Origin: Mesostigma viride
Lineage: Eukaryota; Streptophyta; Mesostigmatophyceae; Mesostigmatales; Mesostigmataceae
Assembly: GCA_009746045.1 (NCBI GenBank)
Contig: RPFO01000080.1
Span: 2,179,315-2,243,314 of the forward strand
Length of the DNA: 64,000 nucleotides
Direction: 5' to 3'
This document shows positions 12,696-22,400 of this stretch, piece by piece (the stretch's first letter is position 1; every line of letters begins with the position of its first letter). The notes under the pieces are model-generated. The model saw nothing but the letters and a program-made list of their open reading frames with translations. It made no database searches and had not been told where the DNA came from. A program made the position numbers and the translations under genes.

Positions 12696-15600
12696 GCGCA
12701 CACACGCACATGGGCAAGAGAACACGTGGTCTGCGCTCATCCAACTAAGGCAAATACAGCGGGATATGTTACACGGAGGCACCACCTGCGATAATCGAAC
12801 TGGAACTGCGATACTAGACCCCATCTGCACTCTGGAAAGGCTTTCGAATGAACTGCTGTCAACCACACCACCGCCTGCGATACTACTAAAGGAACGGCTG
12901 TCAACCACCAAACCACACCACCGGAACTTGGTGATCCCGCAAAAGACCCGGCATAGGGCTCAGGGCAGCCTGCCTGTCTATGCACAGCCAGCATTTCATG
13001 CTTTCTTGCTATCCCAACTTGTTCTGCAGGTAGAGCTGTTAAGGCTGAAGAGTTTAAGATTTCAGAGTTCTATTTTGGGCTATCCAGTACATGCATCTTC
13101 AACGCCCCACTGTCATGTCCCCCAGGTTGAGCTACATGCGATGTTCAGCCCAGCCTCTTGTTCTGCAGGCTGAGCTGTTTAGGATGTAGGGTTAAAGGCT
13201 TAGGCTACATTAATTTATTGCGGTACCCAGTAAACGCAACTTCAGAGCCCCACCTTCATGTTCTGCAGGTTGACCTGGATGGCCTGCAGCACCTTTGCGT
13301 TCTGGTCCAGCAGGTTAGACGGGAATGATTCGGCTGCGGGGGGCAGAACAAATAGGCGAATCACATTTACCATATGAGTAGACATTATGCATTAGAGCAT
13401 CCTTGTCCAGCAGGATGGAGGGTAGCGGCTCGGCTGGGGAGGAAGAGTACAGGCAAGTGAGGCAGTCCGGTGTAGCCAGGCAAGTCTCATACATGAGTAC
13501 TCATGAATGAGTACACAGTATGGAATCATCAGCGATCAGAATAAGATATGGAGCAATCTAATCAATAACATACAATAATTAATTACTACTATATACTTCT
13601 ATTAATTTAGTTATGGGTACACAGTACTTCATGTATGGGGTCACGCAGGAGTGCGCCACCGAACAGCAGTAGGCAGCAATCGGCGAACCAGCTGGATGTG
13701 CTGAGCCAAACATTGGCGTTGATGGACAGCGAACAGTGTTGATTATACGACAAAGAGCACACTTGTCAAGCAGCTTACACGGACTCAGAATTCACACGGA
13801 CTTAGAACACGGTGGGGGTGAAACTAAGCCCCTAGACTTGTTCTCATTCCTCGCCTAAGTAGTTGTTCATGAGAGTTGCCATGTTTGCACATCAGCGGAC
13901 CCTTGAGCGTCCACGCGCCCGCCGCCCGCCTTGGTTCCACAAGTACTGCCCTAGCGCATGCCCCATCACATCCTCAATGATTCTATAGATAGAATAAGTA
14001 CTTTCTATTGCCCCTGCCCTAGAGCATGCCCCATCACATCCTCTATGATTCTATAGATAGAATAAGTACTTTCTATTGCCCCTCCCCTCGGTCCTGCACG
14101 CGTTGCGCAACCAACCCCTCGAAACCTTGGTCCAACCATTAAACTAGTAGTCCTCGCCTTGCTTTTGCAAGGGCGCTCCACAAGTGCCCGTCACCGTGCT
14201 TGCGCATCAGCGAACCAAAAAGTGGCCACGTGCCGGGAATTTTCGCCAATGTGCCAGGCTGCTCACCGTGGTTCTGCATTTGTCGCCCAATCCACCTTTT
14301 AACTACTGCTACTCACCTTGACTCTGCATTGACACCCAAGTAGTGATTCCTGCAAACACAACACATGCACCTCACAAATTGACAAACTCCCTTCGCCCTC
14401 ACCTTGGTTCTGCATCAGCACCATCGCCATGGCCCCACCCGACCCCATGGGGCCCCCATCCTGCGGGTGCAGCGGCTGCGCACGTGACCAAACAGGGCAG
14501 GGCGGGTGACAAGTGGGTTGATGCGTGCGCCAGTATTTAGGGGTCGGCGGAAGGCATACGGGTAGACAGCAGCACGCGCAGGTGCAGCGACTGCACATGA
14601 AAGCAGAGTGAAATATTTTTTTTCTTTGAAAGTGGGGTGGGGTGGGTGGGGGGTTGAGTGGGGGGGAGGGAGGGGAGAGGGGGGGAGGGGGATTCCACAT
14701 ATCAAAGAAGGCCAGAAACCAGCAAAAGATTTATTCTTACTCTTGTTCTCATCTAGTCTGCCGAGCGTGTTGCATGTTGGTGCTGGCTGGCTTGTGAGGC
14801 GCGTTGGCAGCACACAAGATCGCTTAAGAACGATGATTGTCAGTACATAAGAACGGCTATCGTGATAAGAACAGGAAACCCCCTTGCCCCCCTATGTGTA
14901 GCTGCCCACTGCCCACCTTCTTGCTGGCCACCTTGTGCACCGCGATCGCAGCACACAAGCTAATAAGAACGATAAGAATCTAAATAAATATCGGCAACCC
15001 CCTCGCCCTCCCATGCGTAGCTGCCCACTGCCCACCTTCTTGCTGGCCACCTTGCGCACCGCGATCGCAGCACACAAGCTAATAAGAACGATAAGAATCT
15101 AAATAAATATCGGCACCCCCCTCGCCCTCCCATGCGTAGCTACCCACTGCCCACCTTCTTGCTGGCCACCTTGCGCACCGCGTTGGCGTCCTCGCCCATG
15201 TTCTTGCGCTTGTTCGCCTCGCGCTGCTTCTGTGGCAGAAAGCGAGGGTGAGGCGAGACAGGAGGGGAAGATAGCCAGACTCATTAGTTACCTAGAGGGC
15301 AGGATATCTGATTAGTGAAGTGGCTGGCAGCTCGCCTCGCGCTGCTTCTGTGGCCACGAGGAAAAGACAAGAAAAGCAGGCAAAGTAGCTAGATAGCCCG
15401 TGGTTCAAGCTGATAGCTCGCCTGTTGCAGCGTCTGTGAGCGGTAGGCACGACGCCGGAAGGCAAGAAAGCGAGGTCTGCAAATAAATTGTTAGCCAGCT
15501 GCTTGATGGTCCACCTCACCCTATTTCTGCGATCAGAAGGAATAGACAGGAGAATGGCATCGCGGATGCGTGAATGGTTGAGACTGGTTGAGTGACCATT

Positions 15601-18600
15601 GAGATGGCATTGGCCCCGAGCTCCATTGAGAGACGAGGAAAGAAATCAAGAAGGCAAGAGAACACAGGGCAAACAAGCAAACATGCCTTTGCTTTCCGTT
15701 CCTTCCTCGTCACGTGAACACGGACCGGATAACTTTACGTCCGTTTGCCCTCTGCTAAACTACTCAAGGAGCCAACAACGACTCGTTGCGAGCATCATCC
15801 CTATTAATAGAATGACAGTCACAGACAGATAGCGACAGACTGACGATGATCAAATGACAGCGAAACATATCCACAATTGATGACTACTGGTACCATCATC
15901 ATCTACTGGTCAAATCCTCCAAAGGTCACATTTTAACCCCACTAAACACCTTTAATCAATAGATCAGGAGTCCAACAAGGCCATCCATTTGACCCCTGGC
16001 ATTACCACGTCTCACTTCATTGACCTTAGATGAATAGAATGAATCACTTCATTAAATCATTACATATATTACAATATATATTACAATGTAACATTAAAAG
16101 GAAAAAAGCCCATAAGCCAATAAGCAACATCCCAACCTAATCGTGGGATACAACTATACTTGAGTTTCAATCAGCCGTTGATTTCTTGTATCACCGTTAC
16201 AATTTTACTTTAAGAGTCTCTTATCAAACTCAAGCCACAACCTATCAAACTCAACCCACTTGTCACACTCAAGCCACTACTTATCAAACTTATCAAACAC
16301 AAGCCACTCACCGCAAGCCACCGGCAGCGGTACGCCACATCGCGCACGCTCTTGTTCGGGAGCTTCTCCGCCACCAGCAAGTAACGCTCCACCAGGGTTG
16401 AGGCAGGGACCGCGCCGCCGCCATTAGTGCTGCTGCCTACTGAACCGTTAGGGCTGCCCTTGACCGCGAGCGCCTGCAGGGTGTCGTCGAGGATTTTCTG
16501 CTCCTCGGCAGTCCACTCCACGGGCATTGGCCTGGTGGCACACCCGTTGACCCCCCCATTGGCCCCCACGACGCTGTTGCTGCTGTTGTCATTCACGGGA
16601 GCTGCCGAGGACAGGCCTCCCGCCACTATGGCAGGCCCGTTTTGGTTTCCGCCTGGCATGGCATTAGCAATCGACGCAGCTGGTGCACCCCCTGCCCCTA
16701 CCAGCGCATGGTCCTGGGAAACAGGGGTCATGCCACCTTTGGCAGCAGCCGGCGCACCGGGGGTAGCCAGGGTCCCATCGGCCCCCGGCGCTTGCCCCTG
16801 CTGCGGCGGTTGGTTCGGTGCAGCCGGCTTGGCGGGGGATGGCAGCAGCGGCCGTGGCCGTTGCTGCTGTTGCGCCTGTTGCTGCGAACCTTGAAGTTGA
16901 GCCTGACCTTGTGATGAGGGTTGCGCCTGCCCTGGTGGTGGAGGCGCCTGCATGGTCGGGGGCTGACTCGCTGTCAAGGGAGCAACCCCTGGCTGAAGCG
17001 GCGGCCCTGCGGGGGCTGCGCCCACCGCCATGCCACCCCCTGGGTGGGAAGCCACCGCTGGCTCTGCCTTGAGCTTGGCGTCCGTGTCGCCATTGGAGGG
17101 GTGGAGAGGGTCAGTGCTCACGGGCGGGTGGAGGGGGTCGGCCACGCTTGCCAGGTCAGCATCCAGACCCAGCGCCAGGTGGCTGTCTCCCACGTCGTCG
17201 CCGTGCAGGTGCTGCTGCTTGACCATCACGGGCAGGCCATCAAGGACCATGCACCCAGGGAGGAATTCCTGCGGCGGATAAGGGAAGGGGGAGAAAGGGG
17301 TGGGGGGTGGGGGGAGGAAGGAGGAAGGGGGAGGAGCAGAAGGGGGGTAGAAAAGGAGAGGGGGAGGACACGAGGGATCAAAGGGGTAAGAAGTGAGCAG
17401 AAGGGCGGGGAGGAGGGTAAAAAGAAGGGGCGACATAAAGGGGGAAGAGAGAGCGGAAGAGGGGGAAAACACAGGGGGAGGGATGGGGGGGAAGGGGGGG
17501 GGGGAAGGTTGGAGAAAGGGAGCGCCGGGGGGAAGGGGGGGAGGGGGCGAGGGCGGGGGCGGGGGCCGGGCAAGGGCAGAAAAGGGCGTTAAGAAATAAG
17601 TTATTTTCGTGCCTGCGATGGGAGGAGGAAGGGGATGGCTACCAGGTGCATGGGCATGCGATCCAAACAAACAAAACGGAGCATGTCCGCATGCCTCACA
17701 TGCATATCTCACGCTGCATGCCTCGAATGTGGTCCGACGCAGGGGCCGGATGTACCCACACGGGCCAAGAAGGACATCTAGTGAGTAACTTGCTGACTAT
17801 CCACTCAATCACTAGCTCTAAAATTACCACGACCGATGGCCTATCCTCTCAATCACTAGTCATAAAATCACCGCAACTCATGGCCTATCCACTCCATCAC
17901 TAGTTGTAAGACTAGCACACAACTGTTACCACAAGCCACCCACCTCCTTGACAACCGTGCTGCCTGAAGCCACATCCCCCGTCGCCATCCCCCCCGCGCT
18001 GTCATGCGCCGCCAACCCCCTGGCCACGTCCAACTCCACCCCCATGTGCCCCAGCGTCATGTCCAGGTCCACATGATCCAGCGACAGCCCCACCACGTGG
18101 TGAAACCCGTCATCCGTCACCATGTGGTCACCCTCCACGCCGTGCCCATTCCCCAGCACATGGTGGTCACTATGGCCCGCCAGCGGGTCACTTTGGCCTG
18201 CCAAAGGGTCACTGTGAAGACCATGGTCATGGGCCGCGTCCACAGACATCCCCAGCTCAAGTGCCCCATCCTCCAAGGGATGGGGATCTCCCAATACCAT
18301 CGTATGAGCCGCCGCCAGCCCCCCGGCATGCCCCTCCCCACCTGCAGCATCTGGATGAGGTTCGCCGTGGGGGTGAAGGTGGTGATCCTCGTGGGGGTGC
18401 CCGTGGTCCAATGTGATCGACCCCAGGGCAGCCATCGTGGGGCTGAGCGCCGTCCCATCGAGGGTCACGTTCAGCCCGCCCTCCAGCACACCAGCGGGCA
18501 GCATTAGCGATGGCGACACCACCCCTTGGGGGAGCGACAGCCCATGCATGACCTCGTTATTGTGCACCGCTGGCACCGAGGAGGACGCCTCCCCTGGCCC

Positions 18601-19308
18601 CGTCGCTGCAGGGGGCGATAGCCCATTCCCCACTGCAGGTGCCAGAATCTCTGAGGCGGCCCCGTGGGGAGCTGCACTGGTTACTAACAGCCCGGACCCG
18701 TCCACAGTACTAGGTAATGCTGGCACGCCACCAGTGCAATGATCGGCAACGCAAGCCGAGGAAGCACCCAGTGTGGGCGCAGGCAAACCTTCCTTGGCCG
18801 GTATGGCCGCCACAACAGGGGGAATCGGCGTCTCGGCCAAGCAGGCAGCGCCACCTGTCCCCTCAGGGTGCTCGAGCTTCACCGCGACAGGTGCTGGCTT
18901 GGTAAGGTCACCAGGGTGGGCCCCAGGGACGGCGGTTGCTTCGATACCTTTACCGGAATCAGGGTGAGCGGCAGTCTTCGTGGGGTCAGGGCTCGAGGGC
19001 GAATGATCGTTTCCATTCATGACAACAACTGGCCCCCCGTTGGAAGTGACAGCACCCCCGGCCGGAGCTGGGAGTGCCGATGCATCATTGGGGGCTGTGG
19101 CGGCATTCGCGGGGGGTGCACAGGAAGTGGGTCCCTGGAGCGCCGCGGGTGCTGCTGTTGATGATGGTGGTGGTGGTGGTGGCGCGTCGGATGGAATGAC
19201 TGATGGGGAGGCCGTGGCTGTGGTCCCCGCAGTGCGCGTGCGCATGCGGGTGGGGGTAGCCGTGAGGACCGCCGGGGCAACTGCCGCAGGTTTCGCGGTC
19301 GCGGTCAT
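9672..19308 (-). CDS. DUF3755 / SANT-like plant-type nuclear protein (complete, 7 exons)
   Basis: Exons on the minus strand, in order: 17944-19308, 16312-17268, 15155-15229, 14403-14475, 13254-13333, 10688-10749 and 9672-9804. Every junction has GT-AG borders and compatible phases, and the lengths sum to 2745 nt (914 residues plus stop). Residues 1 to about 690 are low-complexity: Pro/Ala-rich, a His/Asp-rich stretch (HGHPHEDHHLHPHGEPH) and a Gln-rich stretch. Then comes the family core: VEWTAEEQKILDDTLQ, an insert of Gly/Ser, and LPNKSVRDVAYRCRWL, matching the plant DUF3755 pattern. After it follow the basic KQREANKRKNMGED segment, a LLDQNAKVLQAIQVNLQ segment, a CRDNILCIQNW segment and the terminal QLPPLPVSIKMD motif, all in the family's usual order. 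The molecular function of the family is not established. A nuclear, chromatin-linked role is inferred from the SANT-like fold. The N-terminal extension is far longer than in land plants. Confidence 0.85.
9868..9905 (-). repeat. Duplicate of the last acceptor of the DUF3755 gene
   Basis: The final exon begins at 9804 after CCCCTACCAG with GCTGTCGTCCCCCGTCGGCT. The same border (GCTGTCGTCCCCCGTTGGCT, also after a CCCCTACCAG) lies about 83 bp upstream on the minus strand. G-runs of up to about 30 nt separate the copies. It could act as an alternative acceptor. Confidence 0.75.
10014..10318. repeat. 17-bp minisatellite, about 18 copies
   Basis: The unit is CAACCATTGCAACAAGG with variants (CAACGAGG, CAATGACAACAAGG). 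The long frames that encode repeated Cys/Leu/Pro/Arg or Asn/Lys/Ala/Thr are translations of this array. It lies in the last intron of the DUF3755 gene. Confidence 0.9.
10367..10416. repeat. Near-perfect 22-bp hairpin with 6-nt loop
   Basis: GGCCTATGTGCCCTGTGGTG at 10367 pairs with CACCACAGGGCACAGAGGCC ending at 10416, around a GTACAT loop, with one mismatch. It sits in the last intron of the DUF3755 gene. It could be a MITE relic or a structured intron element; no function can be read from it. Confidence 0.8.
10736..10870 (-). repeat. Copy of the sixth DUF3755 exon border
   Basis: The acceptor side of exon 10688-10749 (plus-strand text CTCTTGCAGCTGTCACACCG) is echoed at 10831 (TTTCTTGCAGCTGCCACCCCG), about 90 bp away inside the intron. 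The copy keeps the acceptor context and a few exon bases. Confidence 0.6.
10935..12420. repeat. 41-44-bp minisatellite, more than 30 copies
   Basis: The unit joins a CACACACA tract with GAGCGCAGCCGCAACAGCC and ATGACTATCAGTA. It varies at a few positions (CCGC/CAGC, ACAG/ACGG, AGTA/AGAA) and in CA-tract length. It fills about 1.5 kb of the DUF3755 intron between exons 10688-10749 and 13254-13333. Open frames over it are artefacts. Confidence 0.95.
12525..12697. repeat. CA / CCCA microsatellite
   Basis: CACACA and CCCACCCA runs cover about 170 bp with no gene content. Same intron as the 43-bp minisatellite. Confidence 0.95.
13014..13450 (-). repeat. Copies of both borders of DUF3755 exon 13254-13333
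   Basis: Donor side: plus-strand text TTCATGTTCTGCAGGTTGACC at the exon is echoed as TTGTTCTGCAGGTAGAGCTG (13020), GTCCCCCAGGTTGAGCTACA (about 13118) and TTGTTCTGCAGGCTGAGCTG (13159). Acceptor side: GTCCAGCAGGTTAGACGGG then GGCTGCGG is echoed at about 13408 (GTCCAGCAGGATGGAGGG then CGGCTCGGCTGGGG). Copies sit on both sides of one 80-bp exon. Confidence 0.65.
13947..14083. repeat. 68-bp tandem duplication
   Basis: TGCCCTAGCGCATGCCCCAT at 13947 recurs at 14015 (TGCCCTAGAGCATGCCCCAT), followed in both by the same ATTCTATAGATAGAATAAGT palindrome-like stretch. Intronic. Confidence 0.9.
14888..15154 (-). repeat. Two truncated copies of DUF3755 exon 15155-15229 with donor sites
   Basis: The 3' half of the exon and its donor (plus-strand text CCACCTTCTTGCTGGCCACC) are repeated in tandem at about 14921 and 15038, each followed by TTGTGCACC/TTGCGCACC. 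The repeat period is about 117 bp and includes intron sequence (GCTAATAAGAACGATAAGAA). The copies lack the 5' part of the exon. They carry intact GT donors, so they may be decoy donors. Confidence 0.85.
16212..16311. repeat. CTTATCAAACTCAAGCCAC-type short tandem repeat
   Basis: Degenerate units of CAAGCCACTTATCAAACTCA follow directly on the donor of DUF3755 exon 16312-17268. The unit even reuses the donor-adjacent CAAGCCAC string of the exon end, as in the other exon-border duplications. Confidence 0.6.
17281..17580. repeat. Purine-rich (G/A) intron tract
   Basis: About 300 bp of nearly pure G and A on the plus strand (GGGGGA, GGAAG runs), so the transcript of the minus-strand gene has a very long polypyrimidine tract just upstream of the acceptor at 17268. 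Confidence 0.85.
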
Positions 19309-21435
19309 TAAGTTGAGAGCGTTGATAGATGCTATTTGATGCGGGCGTGCAGGAGTCGTGCGGGGCGCCCTGGCGCAGGGACTCCCTGCAGGTGGCGAGC
19401 ATTAGGGTGCGTGACAGGGAGAAAAAAGCACGAGGGACATTCCTTTTGTGAGATCGATACAAACTAAGAGCGAGATACAAACTAACCTAAACGCTAGTCA
19501 CTGTGGTACGATTGAGCGCATGTATTGGAAAAAGCAATCCAATGCATGCATGGAAATGAGGGAAACTAAACACCACGCATGGGATTCGAGCCAGCTGGGA
19601 GTGGCCTAACAAAGCAGAAGTCCTCACAAGAAACATAAAGCAGGAGAGTAAAAACATAGAGCAGGTGAGGGTTGGAATGTGTGGAGTACAAAATACAAGG
19701 TCTGCTGACCAAGGCAGAGTTACCTGAACAGAAACGTAACCTCTGGCTAACGCACGAGCAGGGTGAATGCTTGGGCACAATGGTGAATCCTCTAGTACAC
19801 TGAACACTATTTCCAGACAGGAACACGCAACCAACAAGAGGGGGAAATGAGAAAGAAATACCCGATTAGCCCAAAAAACTTTAATATACTCTCTCTGGGG
19901 CCTGAGAGATACAACCGCCAAGAACAGCCAACATGAGGATATCTAAATGATGGCCATGCTTGCCATCACATTTGCCATCGTCGGTATTTATTCTAGAAGG
20001 GGGCGAAAAACGCCATACCGATGGCTGATTATTGATCATTACGCAAACCAAATCCTAACACTATCTGGGCGCCTTTGCGGCAATTGAAGTTGACTGGCAT
20101 GTCGGGCATTGCCAATTCGACTGCTGAAAATAACTGGTACACGCACAATGCCAAGGTGTTTGGGCCCTTTGCTAAGAAAGAAATTGGCTTCGGATGGCAT
20201 TTCGACCATATTGACGAAAGGCCAATGCACAAGCACTAGCCAGGATGGGGAAGAAAACTCGCAGAATGATGCAACAGGCTTGTGTGGATTTCTGACATCG
20301 CAGCGAGTGCCGAAACCGTCATGCTCGCCGACAATGCGAAATCGAGGTAAGAGATCAGACGGGGTGCATCATACAAAGCCTACACAAGCAGGCGGCCAGA
20401 AAATGAGATAGCCGCACGTTGTAGGCGGAGCGCGAACTTGCCGAGGCAAGCTGTACAGTTAAGGGAGATTACTACTCAAGGAGGAGCGGGCGGATGCAGA
20501 TTGATGTCAAGAACAGACTTTCTTGACGGATTAATCCTAGTAACGACATTTATCCAAGAACGCCCATGGGCAATTTCGTACCTATCGACACCCCACACGT
20601 GCCGTCGTTGACACGGCACCTTCCCTCATAGCTTGACAGTGGTGGAAAGCGGCGCGCCCCATTCGCCACTGAAAGGAAATTTACATCTCATCGGCTAATG
20701 CACTCCCCGAGCACAATGCCGGTATTCGCAATGCACACTATTCCGGCCAACCATACGTAAATATATGTGACGGCCGCAGTCTATCATCGTCAAAATGCAA
20801 CTACACGTGCATGTAGCATTGAAGATCCCTCAGAAGACCACCTTGGAATTAACCATCAAGTCTGGCAAAAAATTGAAAGTATCGACACGGCAACTACCCC
20901 GCATACGCCCACATCTCGAAACGAACATACGCTGAAGCTCTGATATATTTTCCAGCGGCCTCCATTGTCAAGCGCACTTCGTCCACATGATGACAGGTTG
21001 CTGGAATTAGAGACCTCGACTGTCGGCAACGGTCAAAGTACGCACACCGAGCCGTGGCCGCGGATTCCCAGCCGATTCGCACGTGGAATTTTCCATCGCC
21101 CAAGGTCGCCGTAATGTTGTGGCCCCGCATTAACGTTGTGCAAGTTCGACTCGTGATTCGTGAAGACGTGAACTCAGGAGGCATACCGAACTGGGGACGG
21201 AACTCGAAAAGGGAACGCAATTGTGTCTTGTCGTGTCAGAGCATGTCAGCCGTCAGGACTCAGGTTGCCAAAAGGTGATCCGATATTTTTTCAACCACTC
21301 GTAGTTCCCTCCACTTCTGTTAGTCAAATGATGTGCAGCGCCTCCTGAATGGCTTAACAAGTTTCAGCATGGAGGATACTCATTTCCGCTCTCACCTCTT
21401 TGGTCCATAATTGGCCCAAGCAGTTGGCCCAAGAG
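19309..21435. other. Intergenic region, no gene recognised
   Basis: Contains only short open frames on both strands (for example 20109-20411 and 20894-21220) with no recognisable domain and no exon-like GC rise. It is upstream of the DUF3755 gene and should hold its promoter and 5' UTR. A 16-bp repeat, AAGTTTCAGCATGGAG, lies at 21359 and again at 21951. Confidence 0.4.
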
Positions 21436-21893
21436 TTGACGCTATTGGCGAGAAACCGGTCCACGGTAGCAGAAAGGTACATTTTGGCGAATTAATTATT
21501 TTTTTCCCCAAAATGTATCGGATTCCGACCGATTTCGACCCCAATCTTCCATTTTGGACCAAGGTTCGGCCTTTTCATGGCAGATCCTGACCCCCTCACC
21601 GAGATCTATCGATTGCGCTACTTATACTTGAGATCAGACCACCCTACCTCGTACTTGCCAGACTCGACTTTGGCTTACTTGGCGTAAGAGAATGACGTTA
21701 GAGCCATTTTTGCCAGTCTCGTAACAAGTCTATCACCTGGTCGGGAAAGGACATTCAACTACCCGAGGGCAGATTTGGAGTTCCCTTGGAGAGATCTGTC
21801 GATTGCGCTAGTCAAATTTAATTTTGGGGTCGATCTCCGAGGCCCAGTTTCCACTTTCCTTGCGTGGACCGGTTTCTCGCCAATAGCGTCAGT
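21436..21893. mobile_element. MITE-like element with 28-bp terminal inverted repeats
   Basis: TGACGCTATTGGCGAGAAAC (continuing CGGTCCAC) at 21436 is matched exactly by its reverse complement ending at 21893. The 458-bp element encodes nothing. An internal motif, GATTGCGCTA after AGATCT(A/G)TC, occurs twice (21602 and 21790). A target-site duplication is not clear. The pair of AAGTTTCAGCATGGAG strings lies outside, at 21359 and 21951. Confidence 0.8.
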
Positions 21894-22400
21894 TGTTTTT
21901 TAATACACGGAGATAATTAATTGGCTAATAAAATATACCTATTTCCTTGAAAGTTTCAGCATGGAGCGTCCAACGGTGCGGCAGGGACCAGGGAGGCCGG
22001 GTTTCGAACTTTTGTTTTTGTCCGCGCCGCCGCGCCATGCCATGCACGCCACGTGTTTGGCTGGCAACTCGTTTGCTAGCGGCTGTCTCCGTGACCCGTA
22101 TGGCGGTCGTACCACTCGTCACGAAAGTCCATTCTGGAGTCTTATAATGATTAATTACATTGTAAGCTTATATAGCGTGAAATTAATCAGGAAGCCAAAC
22201 TCCCGCCGGTCGACAAGGCACTTTTGAAGATGTTGGTTAACCCTGTTCTGGTGTTATATGAATAAGTTACAGAAAAAGCCGTTGTTATATTCTAAAATCT
22301 AGCTTCGGTCTTGAGAACTGCATGGCATTCATGCAGGTGTCGATTAGTTGGTTGAAAATGTAACGGAAGTGTCTGTTTGCGAAGTTGTGCCGTCACCATC

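Noticed and set aside
20039-20411. Possible gene in the 20-21 kb intergenic region
   Set aside because: Short overlapping frames on both strands, no domain, no exon-like composition.
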